In this document: in pieces, positions 9,263 through 17,775 of the stretch
Layout: the number at the start of each line of letters is the position of its first letter
How positions within the stretch are numbered: the stretch's first letter is position 1
NCBI GenBank assembly: GCA_028279885.1
Contig: JANQMX010000106.1
Span: forward strand, 1-64,000
Reading direction: 5' to 3'
Source: Rhodovibrionaceae bacterium
GTDB taxonomy: Bacteria > Pseudomonadota > Alphaproteobacteria > Kiloniellales > DSM-21159
Length of the DNA stretch: 64,000 bases
Position numbers and translations under genes: made by a program
Notes under the pieces: model-generated
The model's database searches: none
What the model saw: the letters and a program-made list of their open reading frames with translations, nothing else
What the model was told of the DNA's origin: nothing

Positions 9263-9330
9263 CTGCGTTCCTTGTGTCTCATCGGACCTTCATCCGCCTG
9301 AAGGCCCCCGGCGATTAAGAGCAAACCCGC

Positions 9331-9942
9331 TTAAGCAACCGTCAATTCCGCGTTGCGGGCGACCTCCCCCAGCCAGGCGTAGAGCGCGATCAGCGGGGCC
9401 TTGCCGGTTTTCGTCGCATGCACCCGCCAAGGCGCATGGTGGATGACCTGCCCAGGCGCCACCTCCCGCCAATCCTCCCCGGCACGCCACCAGGACGCCG
9501 ACGTGAGCGGGAGATAGATCTCCTCGGCCGGATGGTTGTGTTCCGGATAGTGGCGGTCGGGCCCGATCAGCAGCAAGCCGACCCGCAGGCCGTCCTGCGC
9601 CAAGGGTGCCACCTCGCCAACGAACTCCGTGAAGGCATAGCCCGAGAGATAGTCCCGGTCGAGTGTCTTGAGATAATTCGGGTTTTGCCGCCAATGAAAG
9701 GCCGGCGCCGCCTCGCGCAGCGCCGTTGTCAGCCGCGCCGGAGCGGCCTCCGCGACAAGTCCGATCGCCTCGTCCCAATAGCGGAGGGCCGGTAGAACGC
9801 TTGGTTCAGGTGCGGCAACCGGGCTCGCCTGCTCCAAGAGCTGGAGCGCGCTCTCGAGCGAACCCGCTCCTTCGCAGCCGGCCGCGATCTTGTCGCGGAA
9901 CAGCGCCGCGATGGCCTCGATCACCGGCGCGGCGCCGCTCAT
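9331..9942 (-). CDS. Cupin-type DMSP lyase candidate (DddL/DddQ family)
   Basis: A 203-residue protein whose C-terminal cupin barrel carries HYPEHNHPAEEIYLPL followed by APGQVIHHAPWRVHA. The candidate metal ligands are His137, Glu141, Tyr143 and His175. As I recall them, the DddQ ligands are His125, Glu129, Tyr131 and His163, and the spacings (+4, +6, +38) are identical. The family cleaves dimethylsulfoniopropionate to dimethyl sulfide and acrylate. The N-terminal helical half (about 1-110) is as expected for DddQ/DddL. It lies 18 bases downstream of the malyl-CoA-lyase-type gene on the same strand, so the two are probably co-transcribed. Other substrates for this cupin cannot be excluded. 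Confidence 0.75.
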   Translation of the reverse strand: MSGAAPVIEAIAALFRDKIAAGCEGAGSLESALQLLEQASPVAAPEPSVLPALRYWDEAIGLVAEAAPARLTTALREAAPAFHWRQNPNYLKTLDRDYLSGYAFTEFVGEVAPLAQDGLRVGLLLIGPDRHYPEHNHPAEEIYLPLTSASWWRAGEDWREVAPGQVIHHAPWRVHATKTGKAPLIALYAWLGEVARNAELTVA

Positions 9943-9960
9943 GAAGACCAGTCCTGGCTG

Positions 9961-10944
9961 CTAGGCGCTTTCGGCGATCATCGCGGCCTTCTGCACCAGG
10001 ACCTCGGCCTGCTTGATCGATGCGATGTCGATCAGCCGGCCGTCCAGCGCAACGGCGCCCTTGCCCTCGCGCTGAGCTTCTTCCATGGCTGCCAGAATGC
10101 GCTTGGCCTTGTCGATCTCGGCCTCCGAGGGGCTGTTGATCTCGTTGGCGAGGTCGATCTGGCTAGGATGGATGGCCCACTTGCCCTCGCAGCCCAGAAC
10201 CGCCGCGCGATAGGCCTGCGCCTTGTAGCCGTCGGGATCCGAGAAATCGCCGAAGGGACCGTCGATCGGCCGCAGGCCGTTGGCCCGAGCCGCGACCACC
10301 ATACGAGCGATGGCGTAGTGCCACATATCGCCCCAGTGGAACTGCCGCTCGCCACCGTCGGCCGGCGGGTCGGTCAGCACGCCGTAGAGCGGGTTCGGGC
10401 CGCCGATCACGGTGGTCCTGGCCTTTGTGGAGGCGGCATAGTCGGCGACACCGAAGTGCAGCGACTCGTTGCGCGGGCTGGCGCCGGCGATCTCATCGAC
10501 GTTGGCCATGCCGAGCGCCGTTTCGATGATCATCTCGAAGCCAATCTTCTTCTCGCGGCCCACCGCGTCCTCGACCTGGGTCACCAGCATGTCGACCGCA
10601 TAGACATCAGCAGCCGTGCCGACCTTGGGGATCATGATGAGGTCGAGCCGCTCACCGGCTTGCTCGAGGATGTCGACCACGTCGCGATACATGTAGTGGG
10701 TGTCGAGGCCATTGATGCGCACCGACATGGTACGCGTGCCCCAGTCGAGCTCCTGCAGCGCCTTGATGATGTTCTTGCGCGCCTGCACCTTGTCGTCAGG
10801 CGCCACCGCGTCTTCCAGGTCGAGGAAGATCACGTCGGCCGCGGAGTCCGCGGCCTTCTCCAAAAACCGGTAGTTGCTGCCGGGCACGGCCAGTTCGCTG
10901 CGGTTGAGGCGCGCGGGCGCCTGCTCGACAATCGTGAAGCTCAT
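9961..10944 (-). CDS. L-malyl-CoA / beta-methylmalyl-CoA lyase (CitE-like)
   Basis: A 327-residue HpcH/HpaI-aldolase-superfamily CoA-ester lyase. Members cleave L-malyl-CoA or beta-methylmalyl-CoA to glyoxylate plus acetyl- or propionyl-CoA. Features include the N-terminal RSELAVPGSNYRFLEKA motif, the metal-binding LDLEDAVAPDDK, RINGLDTHYMYRD, MIPKVGTAADVYAVD, FEMIIETALGMANVDEI and the late GCEGKWAIHPSQI. Length and motifs fit the Rhodobacter Mcl1-type enzyme of the ethylmalonyl-CoA and related cycles. It precedes the cupin gene by 18 bases. Acrylate from DMSP could reach propionyl-CoA, which would give a metabolic reason for the pairing, but this link is inference. Confidence 0.88.
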   Translation of the reverse strand: MSFTIVEQAPARLNRSELAVPGSNYRFLEKAADSAADVIFLDLEDAVAPDDKVQARKNIIKALQELDWGTRTMSVRINGLDTHYMYRDVVDILEQAGERLDLIMIPKVGTAADVYAVDMLVTQVEDAVGREKKIGFEMIIETALGMANVDEIAGASPRNESLHFGVADYAASTKARTTVIGGPNPLYGVLTDPPADGGERQFHWGDMWHYAIARMVVAARANGLRPIDGPFGDFSDPDGYKAQAYRAAVLGCEGKWAIHPSQIDLANEINSPSEAEIDKAKRILAAMEEAQREGKGAVALDGRLIDIASIKQAEVLVQKAAMIAESA

Positions 10945-11030
10945 GGAAGTGACGTCCTTCGTCTGATGGAAAGCATGGAGGCGCGCGGCGCGAGTCCGGC
11001 CAGGGTCTTAGCGGCTCCCGCTAGGGCGAA

Positions 11031-12008
11031 TCAAGACTTGATGCCGTCGGCGCCGCAGCGGGCCGGGCCGGGCTGCGTCTCTTCCGGGTCATTCTCTGTC
11101 TTACCGGACAGGGGGTGGTGCTCATCGACCAGGCGGCGCAAGCGCTCGTCGAGGACATGGGTGTAGATCTGCGTCGTCGAGATATCGGCGTGGCCGAGCA
11201 TCTGCTGCACGGCGCGCAGGTCCGCGCCGTTGGCCAGCAGATGGCTGGCAAAGGCATGCCGCAGCACATGCGGCGACACCCGCTGCGGGGCCAAGCCTGC
11301 CACCACCGCCAGTTCCTTCAACAGCTGGCCGACCCGATGCCGGGTCAGGTGACCGCCCTGCCCGCGCGACGGGAAGAGCCAGTTATTCTCCTCGATCCGC
11401 CCGCCACGGCGGCGCAGAAAGGCCTTGCGCACAGTAAGATACGCCTCCAGGGCTGCGCGTGCGGGGCTATTGAGCGGCACCAGACGCTCCTTGCCACCCT
11501 TTCCGGTTACCAGGATGACCCTGGGGTCGCGCTGCACCGCCCCGAGCTTCAGGGTGACGAGCTCGGTCACCCGCAGGCCACTGGCGTAGAGCAGCTCCAA
11601 GAGCGCGACAAGGCGGAGCCCCTCCGGTCCGGGCCGTTGCCGCGCGGCGGACAACAAGCGATCGACCTCCTCCACTTCGAGCAGTTTCGGCAGGTCGCGG
11701 CCGCGGCGCGGACTATCCAACTCGGCTGAGGGATCGTCCTCACGCAAGCCCTCGCTGTAGAGAAAGCGGAAGAACTGCCGCAGCGCCGACAGGCGGCGGG
11801 CCGCGCTGCGCGGCGCATAGCCCTTCTCCGTGAGATAAGCGAGGTAATCGCGCAGGTCTTCCGTGGTCGCGGCGCCGATGTCGATGCCCCTGGGCGTCAG
11901 AAAGCCGGAGACGCTGTCGAGATCGCGACGATAAGCGGCGAGCGTGTTCTCGGCGGCCCCCCGTTCGGCCGCCATCATCTCCAAGAACCGCTCGACCAGG
12001 AAGCTCAC
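11031..12008 (-). CDS. xerD: Tyrosine recombinase XerD
   Basis: A 325-residue site-specific tyrosine recombinase that resolves chromosome dimers at dif with XerC and FtsK. The N-terminal SAM-like domain (about 1-95) is followed by the catalytic domain with Arg146 (GLRVTEL), Lys170 (TGKGGKER), His247 and Arg250 ([14 protein letters not shown]), His273 ([10 protein letters not shown]) and nucleophile Tyr282 (IYTHV). The C-terminus extends about 30 residues past the usual end. The neighbourhood (secreted helical protein, aroK, aroB) is the housekeeping setting familiar in alphaproteobacteria, so this is not a mobile-element integrase. Confidence 0.93.
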   Translation of the reverse strand: MSFLVERFLEMMAAERGAAENTLAAYRRDLDSVSGFLTPRGIDIGAATTEDLRDYLAYLTEKGYAPRSAARRLSALRQFFRFLYSEGLREDDPSAELDSPRRGRDLPKLLEVEEVDRLLSAARQRPGPEGLRLVALLELLYASGLRVTELVTLKLGAVQRDPRVILVTGKGGKERLVPLNSPARAALEAYLTVRKAFLRRRGGRIEENNWLFPSRGQGGHLTRHRVGQLLKELAVVAGLAPQRVSPHVLRHAFASHLLANGADLRAVQQMLGHADISTTQIYTHVLDERLRRLVDEHHPLSGKTENDPEETQPGPARCGADGIKS

Positions 12009-12014
12009 CGTCGC

Positions 12015-13844
12015 CTAGACCCCGCTGGCCGCTAGGGCCTCGGCGGCCAACATGCGCGCTTGCTGCGTGTAGCCGACCTGATGCAGCGCAGCGACCGAAA
12101 GCGCCAACGCCGGCACATCAAGGGAAACGAGGTCCCGGGCGCCGAATTCCCTTAGGATCAGCAAAAGTGTCTCGCCCGGGCGGCCGGCCAGAGCCGCCTG
12201 CTGGATTTCCCGGCGCGGCCCCTCCGCCTGCAAACCGAGGCTGGGATCGTGAAAGGCGTTGACAATGGACTCGACCAGAACGGCCTGCTGCCCCTGGATG
12301 CTGGGGGGTAGGCTTTGGGCCCAGACGTTTAGCATGGCCGGGTCGGCGCGACCACCGGTGAAAATCTGCAGATACGGCCAAAGCGGCGTCACCAGGCGCG
12401 CCGTTTCCTGCTGATTCAGACGCCAAGCCTCGGCCTGCGCCGCGTCGCCGGAGAGGTAGTAGGTGCGCGCCAAGGTGGGCGCGGCCCAGGACAGGCCCGG
12501 CGATGGCGTAATCGCATCGGCTTCCGCTCTCGCCGTGCGCAAGCCGGCCAGAATGGCTCCATCGCTTGCCATCTGCTCAACGTAAGCCGTCAGGAGCTGT
12601 GCGCGCAGTAGGGGGAGGGTCTGTCGCTTGGCTGCCTGATACAGCAGGGCATGCGCCTGCCATTGCGCCAAGTCTCCGCGCGCCACCGCGGCGACGGGAT
12701 CGTCGACATCGATCGGATCGAAAATCGGCTGGACATAGAGCGCGGCGAGCCTCTCGGCGGCGAGGGCGCCGCTACCGACAGCGCGCTCGGCGATCGGCAC
12801 GCGTTCTTCCAAGGGAAGAGCGCCCAGCCGGGCGAAGACACCGTCCCAGCCCGAGGGGGCGGCCGCCCGAAACGCCGGCGAAGGGGCAACGCCAAGCTTG
12901 GCCATGGTCGCGAGATTGAGGGCGGAGAACGGCGGCTCCGCCGTCGGAACCCCAACACCGAGCAGGGCGTTGATCAAGTCCGCGAAGCCGTCATCGTCAG
13001 CGCCGCTCTCGCGCAGCAGATCGAGGCCGAGGTGGGCCCGCGTATCGTCGCCTGCCACGGCGTCGCAGGCGATCTTCACCCGCTGCCAATAGCTCTCCTG
13101 CGGCGCGCGTGCCAGTGCGTTGAGCGCGGGCCGGCAGGCAGCCTCCCAGTCCCCTGCGAGCAGCAGCCCATCGACGCGAAGGCGCCGCAGGGCCTGATCG
13201 TCGCGGCGGTCGGAAAAGAGCTCGAGGAGAGCATTGAGGCCTTCGAACTCGCCCATCGCGTAAAGACGTTCCGCGCGCAGGCGAAGCAGATCGTCGGGAC
13301 TGGCCGCAGGCGTCTGCGGCTCAGCCGAAGCCTGCAGCGGCAAGAGCGATGGTGGCTCCGCCGACGACAACAGCATCCGCCGCGCCAGTTCCCGCAACGC
13401 CGGCGACCGGATGTCGCTCGGCAGGCTGCCCATCAGATCGGCGACGCGGTCCGCCGTGGTTCCGGCCCAAAGATCGAGGCCAAGCCCGCCCCGCGTCGGC
13501 GTCAGTGGTCCCGTCGCTGCGTTGCCCTGGTTGTCCAGCTCGCGGACCTCGATGCCTTCGACGTCCGAGCGTGGCGCGGTGGTCCGCTCAGGAAGCATGA
13601 CTCGAGAAGGAGCGATGTCTGCGGAGCGCTGCCCTTGCGGAACCGTCGGCGCCAAGCTGCCGGTGCCAGCCGCACCCGCCGCGGCGTCATCGACCGCTGC
13701 CGCGGGGGCATCGAACTGGAACAGCTTGATCGGCCCGCTGCCGACGCTCCCCTGGCTTTGCGCCTCGGCCCGAGGCAACCCAGCGAAGAGAAGTATCAGC
13801 GGTGCGGCAGCCAGAAAGGCGGCCCTATTGCGATAGCCGATCAT
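12015..13844 (-). CDS. Secreted alpha-helical repeat protein of unknown function
   Basis: A 609-residue protein with an N-terminal signal peptide (AAFLAAAPLILLFAGLPRAEA, cleavage about residue 28). A low-complexity Ala/Pro linker follows to about 120, then a long helical, solenoid-like part rich in Leu/Ala pairs (LRLRAERLYAMGEFEGLNALLELF, RLRVDGLLLAGDWEAA) reminiscent of TPR-type repeats. No catalytic motif is seen. ATG 13844 follows a CAGGTGAT ribosome site and overlaps the end of the small membrane protein gene by 20 bases; xerD follows 6 bases after the stop. In related genomes a similar protein lies at this place and is sometimes named antifreeze-like for its Ala-rich composition, a name without functional value. 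Confidence 0.75.
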   Translation of the reverse strand: MIGYRNRAAFLAAAPLILLFAGLPRAEAQSQGSVGSGPIKLFQFDAPAAAVDDAAAGAAGTGSLAPTVPQGQRSADIAPSRVMLPERTTAPRSDVEGIEVRELDNQGNAATGPLTPTRGGLGLDLWAGTTADRVADLMGSLPSDIRSPALRELARRMLLSSAEPPSLLPLQASAEPQTPAASPDDLLRLRAERLYAMGEFEGLNALLELFSDRRDDQALRRLRVDGLLLAGDWEAACRPALNALARAPQESYWQRVKIACDAVAGDDTRAHLGLDLLRESGADDDGFADLINALLGVGVPTAEPPFSALNLATMAKLGVAPSPAFRAAAPSGWDGVFARLGALPLEERVPIAERAVGSGALAAERLAALYVQPIFDPIDVDDPVAAVARGDLAQWQAHALLYQAAKRQTLPLLRAQLLTAYVEQMASDGAILAGLRTARAEADAITPSPGLSWAAPTLARTYYLSGDAAQAEAWRLNQQETARLVTPLWPYLQIFTGGRADPAMLNVWAQSLPPSIQGQQAVLVESIVNAFHDPSLGLQAEGPRREIQQAALAGRPGETLLLILREFGARDLVSLDVPALALSVAALHQVGYTQQARMLAAEALAASGV

Positions 13845-13965
13845 GGGGTATCACCTGTTCGACGGGGGTTCGGCTGATCGGTATCTCGACCAGCATGCTG
13901 GCAAGCGCGCCGCCGACCAGCAGCACAAGCAAAAGCACCAGAAAGACACGGGTAAGAGAGCTCAT
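13825..13965 (-). CDS. Small single-pass membrane protein
   Basis: A 46-residue protein with one hydrophobic helix (VFLVLLLVLLVGGALASML, about residues 7-25) followed by a short periplasmic tail, PISRTPVEQVIPHDR. The tail resembles small proteins found upstream of the long secreted helical protein in other alphaproteobacteria (a W/EIPxPTxPVEKVLP-type pattern). ATG 13965 is preferred. The frame is open upstream to 14046, but that part is not protein-like. Its last 20 bases overlap the start of the 609-residue gene, which suggests the two are made together and act together in the envelope. Confidence 0.65.
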   Translation of the reverse strand: MSSLTRVFLVLLLVLLVGGALASMLVEIPISRTPVEQVIPHDRLSQ

Positions 13966-14133
13966 GGCCTTGAAACGGTTGTCCCAGCCGGGCAGCGTCA
14001 TGCTGTCGAATAGCGAAAGATCGCTAAAGATCCGACAAGCTTGCATTAACGTGCCAGCCTTGGGATAGGTTGCGCGTATGGCAAAACTGCGGCGTAAGGG
14101 CCCGCTAGGCGCGGGTTGTGACGCCTAAGCGTG

Positions 14134-14733
14134 ATGACAGGGCTCAATCACTCCCATTCGCTGAATGCGGACGAAACACCAGCGGAGGGCCAAACCGGCT
14201 CAACCCCGCGCTGCATCGTGCTGGTCGGCCTTATGGGAGCAGGCAAGAGCTGCATAGGCAAGCGGCTGGCTGAGGCCATAGGCTGGAACTTCGTCGATGC
14301 AGACAGCGAAATCGAAAAGGCAGCGGGTTGCTCGATCTCCGATATTTTCGAGCGGCACGGCGAAGCCGCCTTTCGCGACGGTGAACGGCGGGTCATCCAA
14401 CGCTTGCTGCAACAGGGGCCGTCGGTCATCGCAACAGGCGGTGGTGCTTTCATGAACCCAGAGACGCGGGATGCCATCCGCGCCAATGGCGTGTCGGTCT
14501 GGCTGCGGGCAGACCTTGAGGTTCTGTTGCGCCGTACCGGCCGCCGGGACCACAGGCCACTGCTCAGGAAAGGCAACCCACGCGAGACTCTCAGCCGACT
14601 GATGGCGGAACGCTACCCCGTCTACGCGGAAGCCGATGTGGTGGTGGAGAGCGTTGAACGCCCGGCCGAGGAAACCACGCAGCAGGTCGTGCAGGCCCTG
14701 CGTTCGCATGGGGTGAACATCGATGCCGGCTGA
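14134..14733 (+). CDS. aroK: Shikimate kinase
   Basis: A 199-residue P-loop kinase that phosphorylates shikimate at the 3-hydroxyl. The Walker A motif GLMGAGKS is at residues 32-39. The substrate-binding DADSEIE, the FRDGERR motif with its arginine, the ATGGGAF loop, and the lid arginines in RRTGRRDHRPLL are all present. The N-terminal 25 residues are an extension often seen in alphaproteobacteria. The start is ATG 14134, with an adjacent GTG at 14131 as an alternative. Its last 11 bases overlap the aroB start, the usual aroK-aroB operon arrangement. Confidence 0.95.
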   Translation: MTGLNHSHSLNADETPAEGQTGSTPRCIVLVGLMGAGKSCIGKRLAEAIGWNFVDADSEIEKAAGCSISDIFERHGEAAFRDGERRVIQRLLQQGPSVIATGGGAFMNPETRDAIRANGVSVWLRADLEVLLRRTGRRDHRPLLRKGNPRETLSRLMAERYPVYAEADVVVESVERPAEETTQQVVQALRSHGVNIDAG

Positions 14734-15874
14734 CGGGCCGCATCGCCAGACCGTCGACCTCGGTGCGCGCAGCTACGACATCCTGATCGGTGCCGGCCTC
14801 CTCTCTGAAGCGGGCCAGCGCATTGCAGAGATCGCCAAAAGCAAGCGCGTTGCGGTCGTCACAGATGCAAATGTCGCGCCCCACTATCTCGCACCCTTGC
14901 AGCGCAGCCTCGAAGCAGCCGACTTCACCGTGCAGTCAATCGTGCTGCCGCCAGGCGAAAGCACCAAATGCTTCGCCGAGTTGGAGCGGCTTTGCGGCAC
15001 CCTGCTCGACGGGGGGTTGGAGCGCGGAAGCCTAATCGTTGCCCTTGGCGGCGGCGTGATCGGCGATCTTGTCGGCTTCGCCGCGGCGATACTCCTGCGC
15101 GGCATAGACTACGTTCAGATCCCCACCACGCTCTTGGCCCAAGTCGATAGCTCGGTCGGTGGCAAGACGGCCATCGACATGCCGCAGGGAAAGAACCTGG
15201 TCGGTGCCTTCCATCAGCCGCGCCTGGTCCTCGCCGACAGCGACACGCTGAACAGTCTCCCGGAGCGTGAGCTCAAGGCGGGCTATGCAGAGGTGGTGAA
15301 GTACGGGCTGATCGATCGCCCCGGCTTCTTCGAGTGGCTTTGCGAGAATGGCCCGGCGGTGCTGGCCGGTGACCCCGAAGCGCGCCGCCATGCGATTGCC
15401 GTCTCCTGCCTGGCCAAAGCGGAGATCGTCGCCCGCGACGAACGGGAATCCGGGGCGCGGGCCTTGCTCAATCTCGGCCACACCTTCGCCCACGGCTTGG
15501 AAGCGGAGGCGGGCTTCGACGGCACGCTCTTGCACGGGGAAGCAGTGGCACTCGGCAAGGTGCTGGCGTTTCAGCTCTCCTGCGATAAAGGCCTCTGCCC
15601 GCCGGCCGACCTCGATCGTCTGCTGAACCACTACGACAGTGTGGGCTTGCCTCAGAGCCTGGCCGACCTGGGCCTCGCCGACCTCGACCTTCTGCGCATC
15701 CTCGCCCATATGGCTCAGGACAAGAAGGTCAAGGACGGGCGCCTGACGTTCATACTCGCCCGCGGCATTGGGGAAGCCTTCATCACCCAGGATGTATCCG
15801 AGGATGAGGTCCTTGCCGTGCTAGCGGCCCGCAGAGGCTCTGCCCCGCTGGCCGGACGCCGGGTCGAAGCTTAG
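14723..15874 (+). CDS. aroB: 3-Dehydroquinate synthase
   Basis: A 383-residue enzyme that converts DAHP to 3-dehydroquinate with catalytic NAD and a divalent metal. It has the N-terminal YDILIGAGLL, the NAD-binding GGGVIGDLVGFAAAILLRGI, the PTTLLAQVDSSVGGKTAID substrate motif, ELKAGYAEVVKYG, and the zinc-ligand histidines in NLGHTFAHGLEA and LLHGEAVALG. Length is normal. The ATG lies inside the 3' end of aroK. With aroK here and the class II DAHP synthase at 3.6 kb, three shikimate-pathway steps are encoded in this window. Confidence 0.96.
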   Translation: MPADGPHRQTVDLGARSYDILIGAGLLSEAGQRIAEIAKSKRVAVVTDANVAPHYLAPLQRSLEAADFTVQSIVLPPGESTKCFAELERLCGTLLDGGLERGSLIVALGGGVIGDLVGFAAAILLRGIDYVQIPTTLLAQVDSSVGGKTAIDMPQGKNLVGAFHQPRLVLADSDTLNSLPERELKAGYAEVVKYGLIDRPGFFEWLCENGPAVLAGDPEARRHAIAVSCLAKAEIVARDERESGARALLNLGHTFAHGLEAEAGFDGTLLHGEAVALGKVLAFQLSCDKGLCPPADLDRLLNHYDSVGLPQSLADLGLADLDLLRILAHMAQDKKVKDGRLTFILARGIGEAFITQDVSEDEVLAVLAARRGSAPLAGRRVEA

Positions 15875-15886
15875 ATCTAGATAGCG

Positions 15887-17185
15887 ATGGATACCTTCGT
15901 TCTCGTCAACATGGCGGCCATTCTGGGCCTGCTGGTGCTGTCCGGCTTCTTCTCAGGCTCGGAGACCTCAATCACCGCCGCTTCGCAGCCTCGAATGCAC
16001 AGGCTCGAGCAGCGCGGCGACCAGCGGGCCAAGACTATCCGGGAGCTCTGGGAACGCAAAGAGCGGATGATCGGGGCCATCCTGCTCGGCAACAACCTGG
16101 TCAACATCCTGGCATCGGCCTTGGCGACCAGCGTGCTGATCAGTCTGTTCGGCGAAGCGGGCGTCGCCTACGCTACCATCGGCATGACCTTCCTGGTCCT
16201 GGTCTTCGCCGAGATCCTGCCGAAGACCTACGCTTTGCTGCATCCGGACCGCACCGCCTTGAGGGTATCGCGGGTCATACGCCTAGTGGTTCTGGCGTTC
16301 GGCCCCATCGTGCAGATGATTGAGGCGCTGGTTGGCGGCATGATGCGGCTGTTCCGTCTCTATCCCGAAGACGGCGAACACCCCTGGGAAGAGGAACTGC
16401 GCGGCGCCATCGACCTGCATACCGGTCCGGATGAGGAAACCAAGCACGAGCGCGAGATGCTCCGCTCCATCCTCGACCTCGACGACGTGTCGGTTGAGGA
16501 GATCATGGTCCACCGCCGCGATGTCGAAACCATCGATGTGGCACAGCCGCCGCGCAAGATCGTCGAGGAGGCGCTGGCGAGCCCTTACACGCGCCTGCCG
16601 CTCTACCGCGAGAAACCCGACGAGATTGTCGGCGTGCTGCACGCCAAGGCGCTGTTGCGCGCGGTTCAAGCCAGCCCCGATGCCGTCGACACGCTCGATG
16701 TGCTGGAGATCGCCAACCCACCGTGGTTCATCCCCGACACCACGGACCTGCTGAGCCAGTTGCAGGCTTTTCGCCAGCGCAAAGAGCACTTCGCCATCGT
16801 GGTCGACGAGTACGGTGAGTTGCGCGGCGTGGTGACATTGGAAGACATCCTGGAAGAGATCGTCGGCGATATTTCCGACGAACACGACGTCGACGTGGAG
16901 GGTCTTGAGCTACGGCCAGACGGCACGGCCATTGTCGAGGGCAAGGTGACCATCCGCGATATCAACCGGCGCTGCGAGTGGCGCCTGCCGGACGACGAAG
17001 CCTCGACCATCGCCGGTCTCGTTTTGCACGAAGCCAGGCGAATTCCCGCGGTCGGCCAACGTTTTGCCTTTCACGGCTTCTCCTTCGAAATCCTGGCGCG
17101 TCACCGCAACCAGATCACGCTGGTCAAAGTTGGCAAACTCGACACGCCGGGCGTCAAGGACAACGCCGAGCTCGCGGAAGCTTAG
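15887..17185 (+). CDS. CNNM/CorC (HlyC/CorC) family membrane protein
   Basis: A 432-residue protein with the DUF21 membrane domain (about 1-190; LLVLSGFFSGSETSITAA and NNLVNILASALATSVL), a pair of CBS domains (about 205-330; VMVHRRDVETID-like text and FAIVVDEYGELRGVVTLEDILEEIVGDI), and the C-terminal CorC_HlyC domain (about 345-425). The family is linked to magnesium or other divalent-cation efflux; bacterial members are often misnamed haemolysins. It begins 12 bases after aroB, which continues the aroK-aroB operon, a gene order common in alphaproteobacteria. Confidence 0.9.
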   Translation: MDTFVLVNMAAILGLLVLSGFFSGSETSITAASQPRMHRLEQRGDQRAKTIRELWERKERMIGAILLGNNLVNILASALATSVLISLFGEAGVAYATIGMTFLVLVFAEILPKTYALLHPDRTALRVSRVIRLVVLAFGPIVQMIEALVGGMMRLFRLYPEDGEHPWEEELRGAIDLHTGPDEETKHEREMLRSILDLDDVSVEEIMVHRRDVETIDVAQPPRKIVEEALASPYTRLPLYREKPDEIVGVLHAKALLRAVQASPDAVDTLDVLEIANPPWFIPDTTDLLSQLQAFRQRKEHFAIVVDEYGELRGVVTLEDILEEIVGDISDEHDVDVEGLELRPDGTAIVEGKVTIRDINRRCEWRLPDDEASTIAGLVLHEARRIPAVGQRFAFHGFSFEILARHRNQITLVKVGKLDTPGVKDNAELAEA

Positions 17186-17261
17186 CAACCAGCGTCTATC
17201 GCTCGCAGCTTGTGCTTCAACCAATCTGCCATCTTTCTCCGCACAGCCGTTACCGCTGGTT

Positions 17262-17285
17262 CCATTGTAAATCCAATGGTATACT
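17262..17285 (+). promoter_or_regulatory. Inverted repeat abutting a TATACT box upstream of the CBS gene
   Basis: CCATTG (17262-17267) and CAATGG (17274-17279) form a perfect inverted repeat with a 6-base spacer. They are immediately followed by TATACT (17280-17285), a good -10 box, 42 bases before the CBS-protein ATG. No matching -35 is obvious, so an activator or repressor acting through the repeat is possible. Confidence 0.4.
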
Positions 17286-17326
17286 GCTTTCAGATGTAGT
17301 GAACGGCCCAGGAAGAGGTTGTTGCG

Positions 17327-17773
17327 ATGAAGCGGCGGATCGTCCCTGACATTGTCGATAAACAGGAACTCTTCACGCTATCTCCGGACGATAGCGTTCG
17401 GGAAGCCGTCAAAGTCATGGCTGAGCGCAAGATCGGCGCCGTGCTGGTTATGCGCAACGGCAAGCTGGCCGGCATCTTCACGGAGCGCGATGTCCTGACC
17501 CGTATTGTCGATGCGGGGCTCGAGGCGGACTCCACCAAGTTGCAGGAAGTCATGACCATTGACCCGGATACCTTGACGCCAAATGACCGGGCCATGGATG
17601 CGCTGATGAAAATGAGCGACCGTGGCTACCGCCATCTGCCGGTGGTCGAAGGCGACCAGTTGGTCGGGATCGTATCGATCCGAGATATCTTCGATGCGGT
17701 GAAGAAGGAGCTGGAGGGCGACCTCGCCCAACGCGACCAGCTCATCTTCGATACCGGCTACGGAATCGGCTAA
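17327..17773 (+). CDS. Two-CBS-domain protein
   Basis: A 148-residue protein made of two CBS motifs and little else. CBS1 holds DDSVREAVKVMAERKIGAVLVM and FTERDVLTRIV; CBS2 holds LTPNDRAMDALMKMSDRGYRHLPVVEG and GIVSIRDIFDAVK. CBS pairs bind adenosyl ligands such as AMP, ATP or S-adenosylmethionine and act as energy sensors, but the partner is unknown. ATG 17327 follows AGGAAGAGG. It is separated from the CorC-type gene by 141 bases with its own promoter-like element, and is convergent with the anti-sigma gene, 2 bases away. Confidence 0.88.
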   Translation: MKRRIVPDIVDKQELFTLSPDDSVREAVKVMAERKIGAVLVMRNGKLAGIFTERDVLTRIVDAGLEADSTKLQEVMTIDPDTLTPNDRAMDALMKMSDRGYRHLPVVEGDQLVGIVSIRDIFDAVKKELEGDLAQRDQLIFDTGYGIG

Positions 17774-17775
17774 GG

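Noticed and set aside
7619-9301. 560-codon open frame on the plus strand across the UDP-sugar dehydrogenase gene
   Set aside because: It is antisense to a dehydrogenase with full motifs; the translation is Arg/Ala/His-rich without domain pattern, typical of GC-rich antisense frames.
11031-12008. Tyrosine recombinase as sign of an integrated mobile element
   Set aside because: XerD-like sequence in a housekeeping neighbourhood, with no attachment-site repeats or phage genes nearby.
12651-13877. 408-codon plus-strand frame over the secreted helical protein gene
   Set aside because: No ribosome site or domain; the minus-strand gene has a signal peptide and an overlapping partner.
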